Origin: Youngiibacter fragilis 232.1
GTDB taxonomy: Bacteria; Bacillota; Clostridia; Clostridiales; Clostridiaceae
DNA length: 64,000 nucleotides
Assembly (NCBI RefSeq): GCF_000495435.3
Contig: NZ_AXUN02000198.1
Coordinates: forward strand, 62,001-126,000
Reading direction: 5' to 3'
Shown here: piece by piece, positions 17,444 through 25,009 of the stretch
Position numbering within the stretch: position 1 is the first letter of the stretch
Layout of the letters: each line of letters starts with the position of its first letter
Notes under the pieces: model-generated
Seen by the model: the letters and a program-made list of their open reading frames with translations, nothing else
Told to the model about the DNA's origin: nothing
The model's database searches: none
Made by a program: the position numbers and the translations under genes

Positions 17444-18214
17444 CACAAGTGAAATTACCATGGTCGCGACACTCATTATTGCGATGGCTCCTCCAGGTGC
17501 GCTGTCAAGGTAGTAGGAGAGGATGAGCCCTGCAAGGACATCTGTAACGCTTACGGCTACCGCTATTGCAAGGGTCCTCGAGAAGCCCTTCCTGAACTGC
17601 ATGGCAGAGGCCACAGGAAGTACTATGAGCGATGAAATGACAAGTATTCCTGTTATCCTTATGGATGCGGAGATTGATGCTCCCATGAGGAGCGCGAAGA
17701 TATAGTTGACTGTCTTTACCCTTATTCCGGAAACCTTTGCCCCATCCTCGTCGAAGGTGGAGTATATCAGCTCGCTGTAGAACCTCGCGACAAGAAGGCT
17801 TGATGCGATGGTTACAGCAAGGACCAGAAAAAGGTCATCGACGGTAACTGTCAATATGCTTCCGAACAGGTACTGTGTGATGCTTGCACTGGCGCTTCCG
17901 CTTGATACGAGGATTATGGCGATGCCGACGCTCAGAGTCATGACGACTGACATCAGTATCTCGGAATATCTCTTGAACGAGTCACGCATGTATTCGATCA
18001 TGACTGCCGCTAGGGTGGTGAATATCACTGAAGTTATTGTAGGGTGAATGCCTATGACAAGCCCGATCGCGACTCCGGCGAAGGACGAATGGGCAAGTGT
18101 GTCGCCTATCATAGAGAACCGCCTGAGGACCAGGAATATCCCTATTATCGGGCAGAGCAGCGCTATGAGGAAGCCAGCTGCAAGGGCGTTCTGCATGAAT
18201 GGAAGTGAAAGCAT
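17423..18214 (-). CDS. znuB: Zinc ABC transporter permease
   Basis: 263 residues, an ABC-3 family integral membrane permease with about eight helices. Family features include the N-terminal GIFLVLRRFSMIGDTLAHSSFAG and the later GASISASIRITGILVISSLIVLP. It forms the channel of the zinc uptake transporter with ZnuC and ZnuA. Its start overlaps the znuC stop by one base (TGATG), so the two are translationally coupled. Manganese transporters share the family; zinc is favoured by the binding protein encoded divergently. Confidence 0.9.
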   Translation of the reverse strand: MLSLPFMQNALAAGFLIALLCPIIGIFLVLRRFSMIGDTLAHSSFAGVAIGLVIGIHPTITSVIFTTLAAVMIEYMRDSFKRYSEILMSVVMTLSVGIAIILVSSGSASASITQYLFGSILTVTVDDLFLVLAVTIASSLLVARFYSELIYSTFDEDGAKVSGIRVKTVNYIFALLMGASISASIRITGILVISSLIVLPVASAMQFRKGFSRTLAIAVAVSVTDVLAGLILSYYLDSAPGGAIAIMSVATMVISLVMNPMRN

Positions 18215-18903
18215 CAGAGCACCTCCCTGCTGAAGAACAGCATGTTGTCAACGTCCTCATGCTGTATGTTCCTCTTGAAGGTAGCGATGTCGTAGATCGC
18301 ACCCTTCTGTTCGCCCATCCTCAGGATGTAATCGGAGTTGTGGATGGCGGCCGAGATGTTGTGTTCAACAGCGACTATGGTGACACCTCTGTCCCTAAGC
18401 TTCTTCAGTATCTCCCTGACTTCCTTCTGGCTCCTTGTGTCCATGCCTGTGGATGGCTCGTCGAGCACTATGACCTCAGGGTTTCCGAGAAGTGCCCTTC
18501 CGATGAACACCCTCTGCTGCTGGCCTCCAGAAAGGTCGCCTATAAGGGAATGCTTCTTATCCAGCATTGATACGTCCTCAAGTGCCTTGTCAATCCCTGA
18601 CCTGTCCTTCAGGCCGAGGGCGTGCAGGTGTATCCTGTATACCTCCTCGACGGTTATGGGGAACTGGGAATTGAAGCTCTCCATCCTCTGGGGGACGTAG
18701 CCGATCCTGTCGGTGCTGATCCCTATGGATCCTTTTATAGGCTTGAGGAGTCCTAAGGCGAGCTTAACGAATGTTGACTTGGCTGAGCCGTTCTCTCCTA
18801 TTATCGATGTGAGCTTTCCTTTTGGTATCCTAAGGTCAAGGTCCTTTATGAGATATGGCTCTTCTCCCGAATACGAGAAGGAGAGCCCCTTCGCTTCTAT
18901 CAT
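18214..18903 (-). CDS. znuC: Zinc ABC transporter ATP-binding protein
   Basis: 229 residues from the ATG at 18903, which has GGAGG before it. Longer open sequence upstream runs antisense through znuA and is not coding. It has a Walker A loop GENGSAKST, the signature LSGGQQQRV, Walker B VIVLDEPSTGMD, and the switch histidine in VEHN. Walker A carries Ala where most ABC proteins have Gly before Lys; similar Ala variants occur, to my memory, in some Firmicutes zinc transporters. It powers ZnuB. Confidence 0.92.
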   Translation of the reverse strand: MIEAKGLSFSYSGEEPYLIKDLDLRIPKGKLTSIIGENGSAKSTFVKLALGLLKPIKGSIGISTDRIGYVPQRMESFNSQFPITVEEVYRIHLHALGLKDRSGIDKALEDVSMLDKKHSLIGDLSGGQQQRVFIGRALLGNPEVIVLDEPSTGMDTRSQKEVREILKKLRDRGVTIVAVEHNISAAIHNSDYILRMGEQKGAIYDIATFKRNIQHEDVDNMLFFSREVL

Positions 18904-18924
18904 GAAATCCTCCGAAATGGCAAA

Positions 18925-18960
18925 AAAGATTTGTATGCCTGCCCACAAAGATTTGTATGC
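18925..18960. repeat. Two 14-bp direct repeats spaced 22 bp in the znu control region
   Basis: AAAGATTTGTATGC occurs at 18925-18938 and again, identically, at 18947-18960. The 22-bp period equals two turns of the DNA helix, so both copies face the same side. They lie just upstream of znuC and before the znuA promoter, a place where a regulator of the znuCB transcript could bind. Confidence 0.6.
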
Positions 18961-18963
18961 TTC

Positions 18964-18992
18964 TTGACAACAGGCATCCATGCTTATATTAT
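18964..18992 (+). promoter_or_regulatory. Promoter of znuA
   Basis: A consensus TTGACA (18964-18969) is followed after 17 bases by TATTAT (18987-18992). Transcription would start near 18999, directly at the edge of the Fur-type operator. Confidence 0.75.
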
Positions 18993-19001
18993 ATTCATTG
19001 A

Positions 19002-19016
19002 TGCGAATCATTTGCA
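19002..19016. promoter_or_regulatory. Fur/Zur-type operator at znuA start site
   Basis: TGCGAATCATTTGCA is a 7-1-7 inverted repeat with a single mismatch, the geometry bound by Fur-family dimers. It sits immediately after the expected start of transcription, so a metal-loaded repressor would block znuA. Confidence 0.65.
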
Positions 19017-19033
19017 ACTCATGGAGGTTAATT

Positions 19034-19933
19034 TTGAAAAGAAAGTTTAAGATAGCGGCAGCGGTACTCGCTGCAATGGTGGTATTCACTGCGTGCTCGG
19101 GAGAGAAGGGTGATGCGGTTGGGAAGATTTCCGTCTCGACAACGATCAATCCTGTCCACCAGATAGTAACTATAATAGGTGGCGACAAGGTAGAGGCATC
19201 GAGGATGGTCCCTGCGGGAAGCGAGGCGCACGATTTCGAGCCGACCATAAGGGACATGGAGACACTGTCCAAATCCAGTATCCTGTTCATAAGCGGACTC
19301 GGCATGGAGCCCTGGGCTGACAAGGCAAAGGAGACCACAGGGTCAAAGGGTCTGGTTACAGCTGAGCTCTCTTCAGGGATCGGCCTTATAGGCCTTGAGG
19401 AGAACGGACACGAGGGTGAGGAAGAGGAGCACGGTGACTTTGACCCTCATGTATGGCTGAGCCTGGACGGAATGGTAACCATGGCCGAGAACGCTGAGAA
19501 GGCGCTTAGCGCCGCAAGCCCTGAAAATGCGGAGTATTTCAGGAAGAACCTGGAAGCCTTCAGGAAGGATGCCCTTGCACTGAAGGAGGAGTATCTTCCG
19601 AAGTTCGCACCATATCAGGGGAAGGCCTTCGTGACAGGCCATGCTGCCTTCGGGTACATGTGCAGGGAGCTGGGACTTGTCCAGATGTCAGTCGAAGGGC
19701 CTTTCCAGGAGGGGGAACCTACTCCCAAGAAGCTGGAAGAACTGATAAACTTTGCTAAAGAGAATGGGATAAAGACAATTTTCCTTGAAGAGCAGGCATC
19801 TCCCAAGGTATCGGAGACACTTGCGAGGGAGGTAGGGGCATCCACAGAGACGCTCAATCCTCTCGAGAGCGAAGGGGACCTTCTTCAGACAATCAAGGAG
19901 AATTACGACAAGATACTGAAGAGCATGGAATAG
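19034..19933 (+). CDS. znuA: Zinc-binding lipoprotein of the ABC transporter
   Basis: 299 residues. The start is a TTG at 19034 with GGAGG at 19023-19027; it begins a lipoprotein signal peptide (LKRKFK, hydrophobic stretch, FTAC) and the cysteine would be lipidated. The cluster A-I metal ligands are visible: His in EAHDFEPT, His in DFDPHVWLS, His in TGHAAFGYM, and Glu/Asp near the end. A short acidic His-containing loop (NGHEGEEEEHGD) precedes the second His, typical of zinc-specific ZnuA/AdcA proteins and pointing to zinc rather than manganese. It is divergent from znuCB. Confidence 0.92.
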   Translation: MKRKFKIAAAVLAAMVVFTACSGEKGDAVGKISVSTTINPVHQIVTIIGGDKVEASRMVPAGSEAHDFEPTIRDMETLSKSSILFISGLGMEPWADKAKETTGSKGLVTAELSSGIGLIGLEENGHEGEEEEHGDFDPHVWLSLDGMVTMAENAEKALSAASPENAEYFRKNLEAFRKDALALKEEYLPKFAPYQGKAFVTGHAAFGYMCRELGLVQMSVEGPFQEGEPTPKKLEELINFAKENGIKTIFLEEQASPKVSETLAREVGASTETLNPLESEGDLLQTIKENYDKILKSME

Positions 19934-19971
19934 GCCGGCATGGGGATATGCTGGAATAACTGAAAAATGAC

Positions 19972-20006
19972 ATATGGGGAGGGGAATTGTATTCCCCTCC
20001 CCATAT
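19972..20006. terminator. Perfect 16-bp hairpin after znuA
   Basis: ATATGGGGAGGGGAAT pairs without mismatch with ATTCCCCTCCCCATAT around the 3-base loop TGT. There is no following T-run, yet a stem this stable should stop or pause polymerase. Its right end touches the pepF -35 box. Confidence 0.65.
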
Positions 20007-20034
20007 TGATATAATAAGGATAATTGGTTATATA
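20006..20034 (+). promoter_or_regulatory. Promoter of pepF
   Basis: TTGATA (20006-20011) and TATATA (20029-20034) are separated by 17 bases, about 45 bases before the start codon. Confidence 0.55.
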
Positions 20035-20077
20035 CAAGTATTAACAACATCGTAAACAATGCAGGGAGGTCAGAAAT

Positions 20078-21868
20078 TTGGAAAAGATACCGTCAAGGAA
20101 TGAAGTTGATGACAGGTACAAATGGAGACTTGACCTCATTTTCGCATCCAATGCGGATTTTGAGGAAGAGCTCAAGGCGGTCAAGGCTGAGGCAGGGGTG
20201 CTTTCAGGCTACAAGGACAGGTTAGGGGAAAAGGAAGCGCTCCTTGGATACCTGAAGGACTATGAGACCTATGGAAGAAGGCTTGAGAAGCTTTACTCAT
20301 ATGCGCACATGAAGTCGGATGAGGATACTACCAACGGAGAGCAGCAGGTTCTGCTTGCTAAGGTATCGGAGTATTATTCAGAGCTCATGGCACTTACCTC
20401 ATGGTTCGTCCCTGAGATACTCGCTTTGCCTGATGAAAAGCTGAATGAGTACCTTACTGACCCTGACCTCGAACTTTACAGGTTCCACATAGAGTCCATA
20501 GCCAAGGACAAGCCCCATGTGCTTTCAAAGGAAAGGGAGGAGCTTCTGGCGAGCCTCGGGGATTCCCTGAGCGCCCCTGAGAAGATTTACAACATGTTCT
20601 CGAATGCAGACCTGACTTTTGGGAACGTAACAGATTCTGAAGGAAACGAGCATCAGCTCACCGAGGAGAAATACAGGAACTTCATACAGTCGAAGGACAG
20701 GGTGCTCCGCAGGAACTCATTCCTTGAGCTGTTCACAACTTACGGAAAGTACAAGAACACTCTTGCACAGACTCTGACCGCGAGCATGAAGGTCTTCAAC
20801 ATCGACTCGAAGCTAAGGAAATATACCTCGCCTGTTGAAAGGGCGCTTTCACCGAACAACATCCCTGAAGCTGTGTTCCACAACAGCATAGGTACAATAA
20901 ACGAGGGCCTGAAGGAGCTGCACAGATACGTAGACATCAAGAAGAAGCTCCTGGGGCTTGATGAGATCCACATGTATGACCTGTACGTGCCGGTAATCGA
21001 CATCCCGGAAAAGAAGATATCCTTCGAGGAAGGTGTTGCAATGTCCCTTGAAGGCCTCAAGCCGCTTGGGGAGGAGTACCTGTCCATATTCAGGGAAGGC
21101 ATCGTAGGCGGATGGATAGACATATACGAGAACAAGGGAAAGAGGAGCGGGGCTTATTCATCAGGCTGCTTCGACACACTGCCGTACATACTCCTGAACT
21201 ACCATGACGACCTGAGGGATGTTTCCACTCTGGTACACGAGATGGGTCATTCGATTCACTCATATTATTCAAGGAAGACGCAGCCATACATATACGCAGG
21301 CTACACGATATTCGTCGCAGAGGTTGCCTCAACTACCAACGAGAAGCTCCTTATCCACCACCAGATAGAGACTGAGACCGATGAGAAGAGAAAGCTCTAC
21401 CTTATCAACCAGGAGCTTGAGCAGATCAGGACAACCGTGTTCAGGCAGCTCATGTTCGCCGAGTTCGAGAAGATCACGCATGAGTCACTGATCGGAGGTA
21501 CGCCGCTTACTGGTGACGACCTCAACAGGATATGGCTCGACCTCAACAGGAGGTATTTCGGAGAGGGCATAGTCCTTGACAAGGAGATCGAGAGCGAATG
21601 GTCGAGGATCCCTCATTTCTACAGCGACTTCTACGTATACCAGTATGCAACGGGCTATGCTGCCGCGAGCGCATTCTGCGACATGATACTCGAGGGCAGG
21701 GAAGGCGCCGTTGAAAAGTACCTTGGATTCCTCAAGGCGGGCGGAAGCGGCTATCCTGTCGATGTGCTTGCATCTGCCGGCGTTGACATGACCTCGAAGG
21801 CACCTCTGGAGGCTACAGTGAAGAGGTTTGCCGAGCTTCTCGACATGCTCGAGGAAGTTGTGTCCTAA
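20078..21868 (+). CDS. pepF: Oligoendopeptidase F
   Basis: 596 residues, the usual length of the M3B family. The zinc motif HEMGH is at residues 387-391 (LVHEMGHSIHSYYS), and the third ligand Glu lies downstream in FVAEVASTTNE. The enzyme cleaves peptides of roughly 7-17 residues in the cytoplasm and helps recycle peptides. The start is TTG with AGGGAGG at 20063-20069; an upstream ATG in frame was not found. It stands as a single-gene unit between two hairpins. Confidence 0.95.
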   Translation: MEKIPSRNEVDDRYKWRLDLIFASNADFEEELKAVKAEAGVLSGYKDRLGEKEALLGYLKDYETYGRRLEKLYSYAHMKSDEDTTNGEQQVLLAKVSEYYSELMALTSWFVPEILALPDEKLNEYLTDPDLELYRFHIESIAKDKPHVLSKEREELLASLGDSLSAPEKIYNMFSNADLTFGNVTDSEGNEHQLTEEKYRNFIQSKDRVLRRNSFLELFTTYGKYKNTLAQTLTASMKVFNIDSKLRKYTSPVERALSPNNIPEAVFHNSIGTINEGLKELHRYVDIKKKLLGLDEIHMYDLYVPVIDIPEKKISFEEGVAMSLEGLKPLGEEYLSIFREGIVGGWIDIYENKGKRSGAYSSGCFDTLPYILLNYHDDLRDVSTLVHEMGHSIHSYYSRKTQPYIYAGYTIFVAEVASTTNEKLLIHHQIETETDEKRKLYLINQELEQIRTTVFRQLMFAEFEKITHESLIGGTPLTGDDLNRIWLDLNRRYFGEGIVLDKEIESEWSRIPHFYSDFYVYQYATGYAAASAFCDMILEGREGAVEKYLGFLKAGGSGYPVDVLASAGVDMTSKAPLEATVKRFAELLDMLEEVVS

Positions 21869-21914
21869 ATATGAATTTACTGAAAAGAAAGTGCCTATCG
21901 GTCCTTTCCTTGTT

Positions 21915-21932
21915 TATAAGCGCTAGCTTATA
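21915..21932. terminator. Short hairpin after pepF
   Basis: TATAAGC pairs with GCTTATA around GCTA. It lies about 45 bases after the pepF stop; no T-run follows, so its role as a terminator is weakly supported. Confidence 0.35.
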
Positions 21933-21964
21933 GGCTAATATAGAATATATACAGGAGAAAAGAT

Positions 21965-22939
21965 ATGAGCGTTGGATATATGAAAGCGGTCCTGGATCGG
22001 CTGGTTGACAGTAAGGGCTTCAGCCTTGATGTCTTTCCGGCATATGACAGGGACCTGGGTTATTTTGCATACAGGGAAAGAGGAGGCTACATGAAGGCTG
22101 TCATATTCTCCCGCGAAGGCGAGGAGGAGCAGCAGCTTTTGTCGTTCGATGAATTTGCGTCCTTCAAAGGTGTCATCTTTGACGTGGTGAACCTTGTGTT
22201 TGCAGAGAGGGGCTACCAGGGTTCGGGCTTATCCCGTCCGGGATACCATGAAGGTACCATTGACCCCGGGGGGAATCTCAGGCTTCCGGATGAGGAGACA
22301 CTTGCCCTCTTCACGGAGGAGAAGAAGGGGACAAGGCCCATGACGCTGTCTGATATGGCAGCTTCCGCACCTGTAACCATGGGACTCATCGCGGTCAACA
22401 TCATGGTATTCGCAGCATCGGCGTTCCTTTCTCAGTCCACTGAGATCAATGTGTATGTACTTGTGTATCTTGGAGCCAAGTTCAACCTGCTGATAGGGCA
22501 GGGTGAGTGGTGGAGGCTTGTGACTTCAGCTTTCCTTCATGGGAACCTGATGCACATACTCTTCAACATGTACGCCCTTTACAATTTAGGGCCGTTCCTT
22601 GAGATGAGGCTGAGGAAGGCAAGGTTTACCGCCATATACTTCATCTCGGCCATCACCTCGGGACTTCTCAGCTACTTCATGACGCCAAGCGTTTCAGTGG
22701 GGGCGTCAGGTGCCATCTTCGGGCTTCTCGGCGCATTCCTTGTGCTTGCCTTAAGGAGCAGGGAGAAGGGGTTGAGGAGGGTTCTGCCGAACATACTGTT
22801 CATATTGGGCATAAACCTAATGATAGGTTTTGCCGGAAGCGGTGTAATAGATAATTTCGGGCATATAGGAGGTCTCCTCGGGGGCATGGCGTCAACGCTC
22901 TTGCTTGCCGGAAGGGGTCCCAAAGCGAGTGAGGAGTGA
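21965..22939 (+). CDS. Rhomboid family intramembrane serine protease
   Basis: 324 residues. About 130 soluble N-terminal residues of unknown fold are followed by six or seven membrane helices. The catalytic serine is S248 in GASGAIFG and the histidine is H300 in FGHIGG. The GNLMHILFNMYALYNLG stretch is the HxxxN region of rhomboids. These proteases cut membrane proteins within the bilayer; the targets here are unknown. The layout resembles Bacillus GluP without its TPR part. AGGAG precedes the ATG. The next gene starts 5 bases after its stop. Confidence 0.92.
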   Translation: MSVGYMKAVLDRLVDSKGFSLDVFPAYDRDLGYFAYRERGGYMKAVIFSREGEEEQQLLSFDEFASFKGVIFDVVNLVFAERGYQGSGLSRPGYHEGTIDPGGNLRLPDEETLALFTEEKKGTRPMTLSDMAASAPVTMGLIAVNIMVFAASAFLSQSTEINVYVLVYLGAKFNLLIGQGEWWRLVTSAFLHGNLMHILFNMYALYNLGPFLEMRLRKARFTAIYFISAITSGLLSYFMTPSVSVGASGAIFGLLGAFLVLALRSREKGLRRVLPNILFILGINLMIGFAGSGVIDNFGHIGGLLGGMASTLLLAGRGPKASEE

Positions 22940-22944
22940 AAGTT

Positions 22945-24084
22945 ATGAAAGTTACGTCAGTCACAACTACCATGCGGGCTGAAGACCTGCTCCACGACCT
23001 GCGGGTCATGGTGGAACCCAAGGTGCCCGGGCTTGCATTTGAAACAGTGGAGCTTGAGGACAGCTCGATACTTGTCAAGGGCAGCTACAAGTATGGCATC
23101 AGCATACCCTTCCTCGGGAAGATAAAGATACTTGATGTATCTGACAATGTGATCACCCTTAAGATAGCCCAGGTGAAGGTCCTGAAGATCGGGATACCGA
23201 AATTCATACTTTCCATAGCTTCCAAGACTGCCGCAGGCAAGGCAAAGGAAATGGGGATAGAGTATAAGGATGGAGCCCTTAAGGCCAACATATCGAGCAT
23301 CCTGTCAACTGTTCCCCATGTAGGTCTGACGGTAGACCACATCATTATGCAGGATGGGCTCCTTTCACTTTCCATTGCGGATATTTCAGCAGACATCGAC
23401 GCCATGCAGGCTGAAGCGAACAGGGACAAGGAAGCTGAGGAAAGGGCCGCAAGGGAGAAGGAAGAAAAGAGGGTCGCGGAGTTCAACAGAAGGCTTTCGG
23501 TCATGGATAGGACCAGGGACAGCTATACCGACTTCAGGGATACGCTCCACAGGAAGACTCCTGAGGGTGCGAGGAAGTACTTCAGGTATGCGATGGCGCT
23601 TCCTGACATATATGCGCTTTCCTACAGGCTGCTGAAGGACAAGAGGGTGTCCAAGAGGGATAAGGTCATTATTTCAGTGACCCTCGGCTATCCTCTGCTG
23701 CCGTTTGACCTGCTACCTGACAGGATCCCGCTGCTTGGAGCAGTTGACGACATAGCACTCATAACCTTCGGAGTCAACCACATGATGACGAGGATTCCGA
23801 TCCCGATAATCGTACAGCACTGGCAGGGGGACTTGAAGACCCTGAAGCTCATAAGGGACAATGTGCCGACTGTGATGTCCTTCACACCGGGAAAGACACT
23901 TGACAAGGCATACGGGATAATAGATGCAAAGCTCGAGCAGACAAGGAAGTCATACCTTGCCGACGAGGCATATCTCACTCCTGAAAACGAAGTGAAGACA
24001 ATCGACCTTGAACCCATATTCAGGAAGGTCATCGAGGAGGAGCCTGGAGTTCCGCCTAAGCTTGCGGAAATGAGGGACGTATAG
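22945..24084 (+). CDS. DUF1232 (YkvA-like) protein
   Basis: 379 residues from the ATG at 22945 (GAGGAG precedes). The first part, about 150 residues, is alternating beta/loop without a family I can name. A charged helical stretch rich in Lys and Glu (about 155-190) follows. The C-terminal part holds the DUF1232 motif, LLPFDLLPDRIPLLGAVDD, a short hydrophobic hairpin shared with YkvA. Function is unknown. It directly follows the rhomboid gene and is likely co-transcribed, so it could be a membrane-associated partner, which is only a guess. Confidence 0.75.
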   Translation: MKVTSVTTTMRAEDLLHDLRVMVEPKVPGLAFETVELEDSSILVKGSYKYGISIPFLGKIKILDVSDNVITLKIAQVKVLKIGIPKFILSIASKTAAGKAKEMGIEYKDGALKANISSILSTVPHVGLTVDHIIMQDGLLSLSIADISADIDAMQAEANRDKEAEERAAREKEEKRVAEFNRRLSVMDRTRDSYTDFRDTLHRKTPEGARKYFRYAMALPDIYALSYRLLKDKRVSKRDKVIISVTLGYPLLPFDLLPDRIPLLGAVDDIALITFGVNHMMTRIPIPIIVQHWQGDLKTLKLIRDNVPTVMSFTPGKTLDKAYGIIDAKLEQTRKSYLADEAYLTPENEVKTIDLEPIFRKVIEEEPGVPPKLAEMRDV

Positions 24085-24107
24085 TACCATTGTAATAGAA
24101 TTAATCC

Positions 24108-24135
24108 GGGCCGTGGATAGGATCCACGGCCCTTT
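24108..24135 (+). terminator. Strong hairpin just upstream of rnhA
   Basis: GGGCCGTGGAT pairs perfectly with ATCCACGGCCC (11 bp, loop AGG), then TTT. It ends only 11 bases before the TTG start of the next gene and immediately before its ribosome site, so it could also limit read-through into, or translation of, that gene. Confidence 0.65.
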
Positions 24136-24146
24136 GAGGTGGTAAT

Positions 24147-24737
24147 TTGGGAAAGTTTTACGGAGTGGTCAACGGGCATTCGAAGGAACCAAGGATATTC
24201 ACGGAGTGGAGTGAGGCAAAGAAGGAAGTGACAGGAGCAAAGGGTGCCCTTTACAAGGGCTTTCTGACACTGGCAGAGGCAGAGGAGTTCATAGGCATGA
24301 GGAAGGAGACGGAATCTGACGATGACGGTCTCACTGTCTATGTGGACGGCAGCTTCGAGCTCGAGACCGGGAGATACGCTTACGGATTGGTTGTGGTCTC
24401 AGGCGGTGAGGAGATCCATTCAGAGGGCTATGCGATGAAGGGTGAGTTCAGCTCGATGAGGAACGTGGCGGGTGAGGTGCTTGGTGCGATAAAGGCAATG
24501 GAATATGCCATAAGGAACGGCCACAAGAAGCTGCACCTGTATTTTGACTACCAGGGCATCGAATCCTGGGCAATAGGGACCTGGAAGAGGAACAACGCCC
24601 TTACAATGGGCTATCACGAACACTACAGGAAGCTTTCGGTTGACCTGAAGGTCATTTTCCACAAGGTGAAGGGGCATAGCGGCAACAGGTTCAACGACCG
24701 GGCGGATGAAATGGCGAAAATGGCATTCAGAAAATGA
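24147..24737 (+). CDS. rnhA: Ribonuclease H with viroplasmin-like N-terminus
   Basis: 196 residues. The first 50 residues (GKFYGVVNGHSKEPRIFTEW, then KGFLTLAEAEEF) are the viroplasmin/caulimovirus RNA:DNA-hybrid-binding domain. The rest is RNase HI with the catalytic acids visible: Asp in YVDGSFE, Glu in NVAGEV, Asp in YFDYQGIE and Asp in DRADEMAK. It removes RNA from RNA-DNA hybrids. The start is TTG with GAGGTGG ahead. A hairpin ends close before the start, and a terminator follows the stop. Confidence 0.92.
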   Translation: MGKFYGVVNGHSKEPRIFTEWSEAKKEVTGAKGALYKGFLTLAEAEEFIGMRKETESDDDGLTVYVDGSFELETGRYAYGLVVVSGGEEIHSEGYAMKGEFSSMRNVAGEVLGAIKAMEYAIRNGHKKLHLYFDYQGIESWAIGTWKRNNALTMGYHEHYRKLSVDLKVIFHKVKGHSGNRFNDRADEMAKMAFRK

Positions 24738-24766
24738 GGGAGCATAAAGACGTGCTTCCTCTTTTT
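24736..24766 (+). terminator. Terminator of rnhA
   Basis: GAGGGAGCA pairs with TGCTTCCTC (9 bp with one G-U) around an 8-base loop, followed by five T. The stem begins inside the stop codon. Confidence 0.8.
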
Positions 24767-24850
24767 CCTGAATTCTGATGTGTTATACATAAAAATATTA
24801 TCTGATTGAATTGAAGGCCTGCTTTATCTGAAAAAGGTGCTCGAAGCATC

Positions 24851-24879
24851 ATGACAATGTCTTGTCAGATACGTATAAA
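24851..24879 (+). promoter_or_regulatory. Promoter with palindromic operator before the HTH-TPR pair
   Basis: ATGACA (24851-24856) and TATAAA (24874-24879) are 17 bases apart. The perfect inverted repeat TGACAATGTCTTGTCA (24852-24867) overlaps the -35 box and spacer, a typical repressor position. A second, extended -10 promoter (TG then TATAAT, 24965-24973) lies about 40 bases before the start codon. The rest of 24767-25009 is A/T-rich and shows no gene. Confidence 0.55.
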
Positions 24880-25009
24880 ATGGTGTTTTTTGGTCTAAAC
24901 CGTGAATCCTATTAAAGAATTCTATATTTCGATTATTTTCTGGTATTTTTTGAATCTGTTTATATGTTATAATGAAAACAGATTCTATTTGTGTTGGGAG
25001 ATAATTGTT

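Noticed and set aside
18904-19338. Extended znuC reading frame
   Set aside because: It is antisense to znuA and its signal peptide; the znuC start at 18903 has GGAGG.
24902-25009. 36-codon hydrophobic extension of the first HTH-TPR gene
   Set aside because: It crosses the extended -10 promoter and has no ribosome site.
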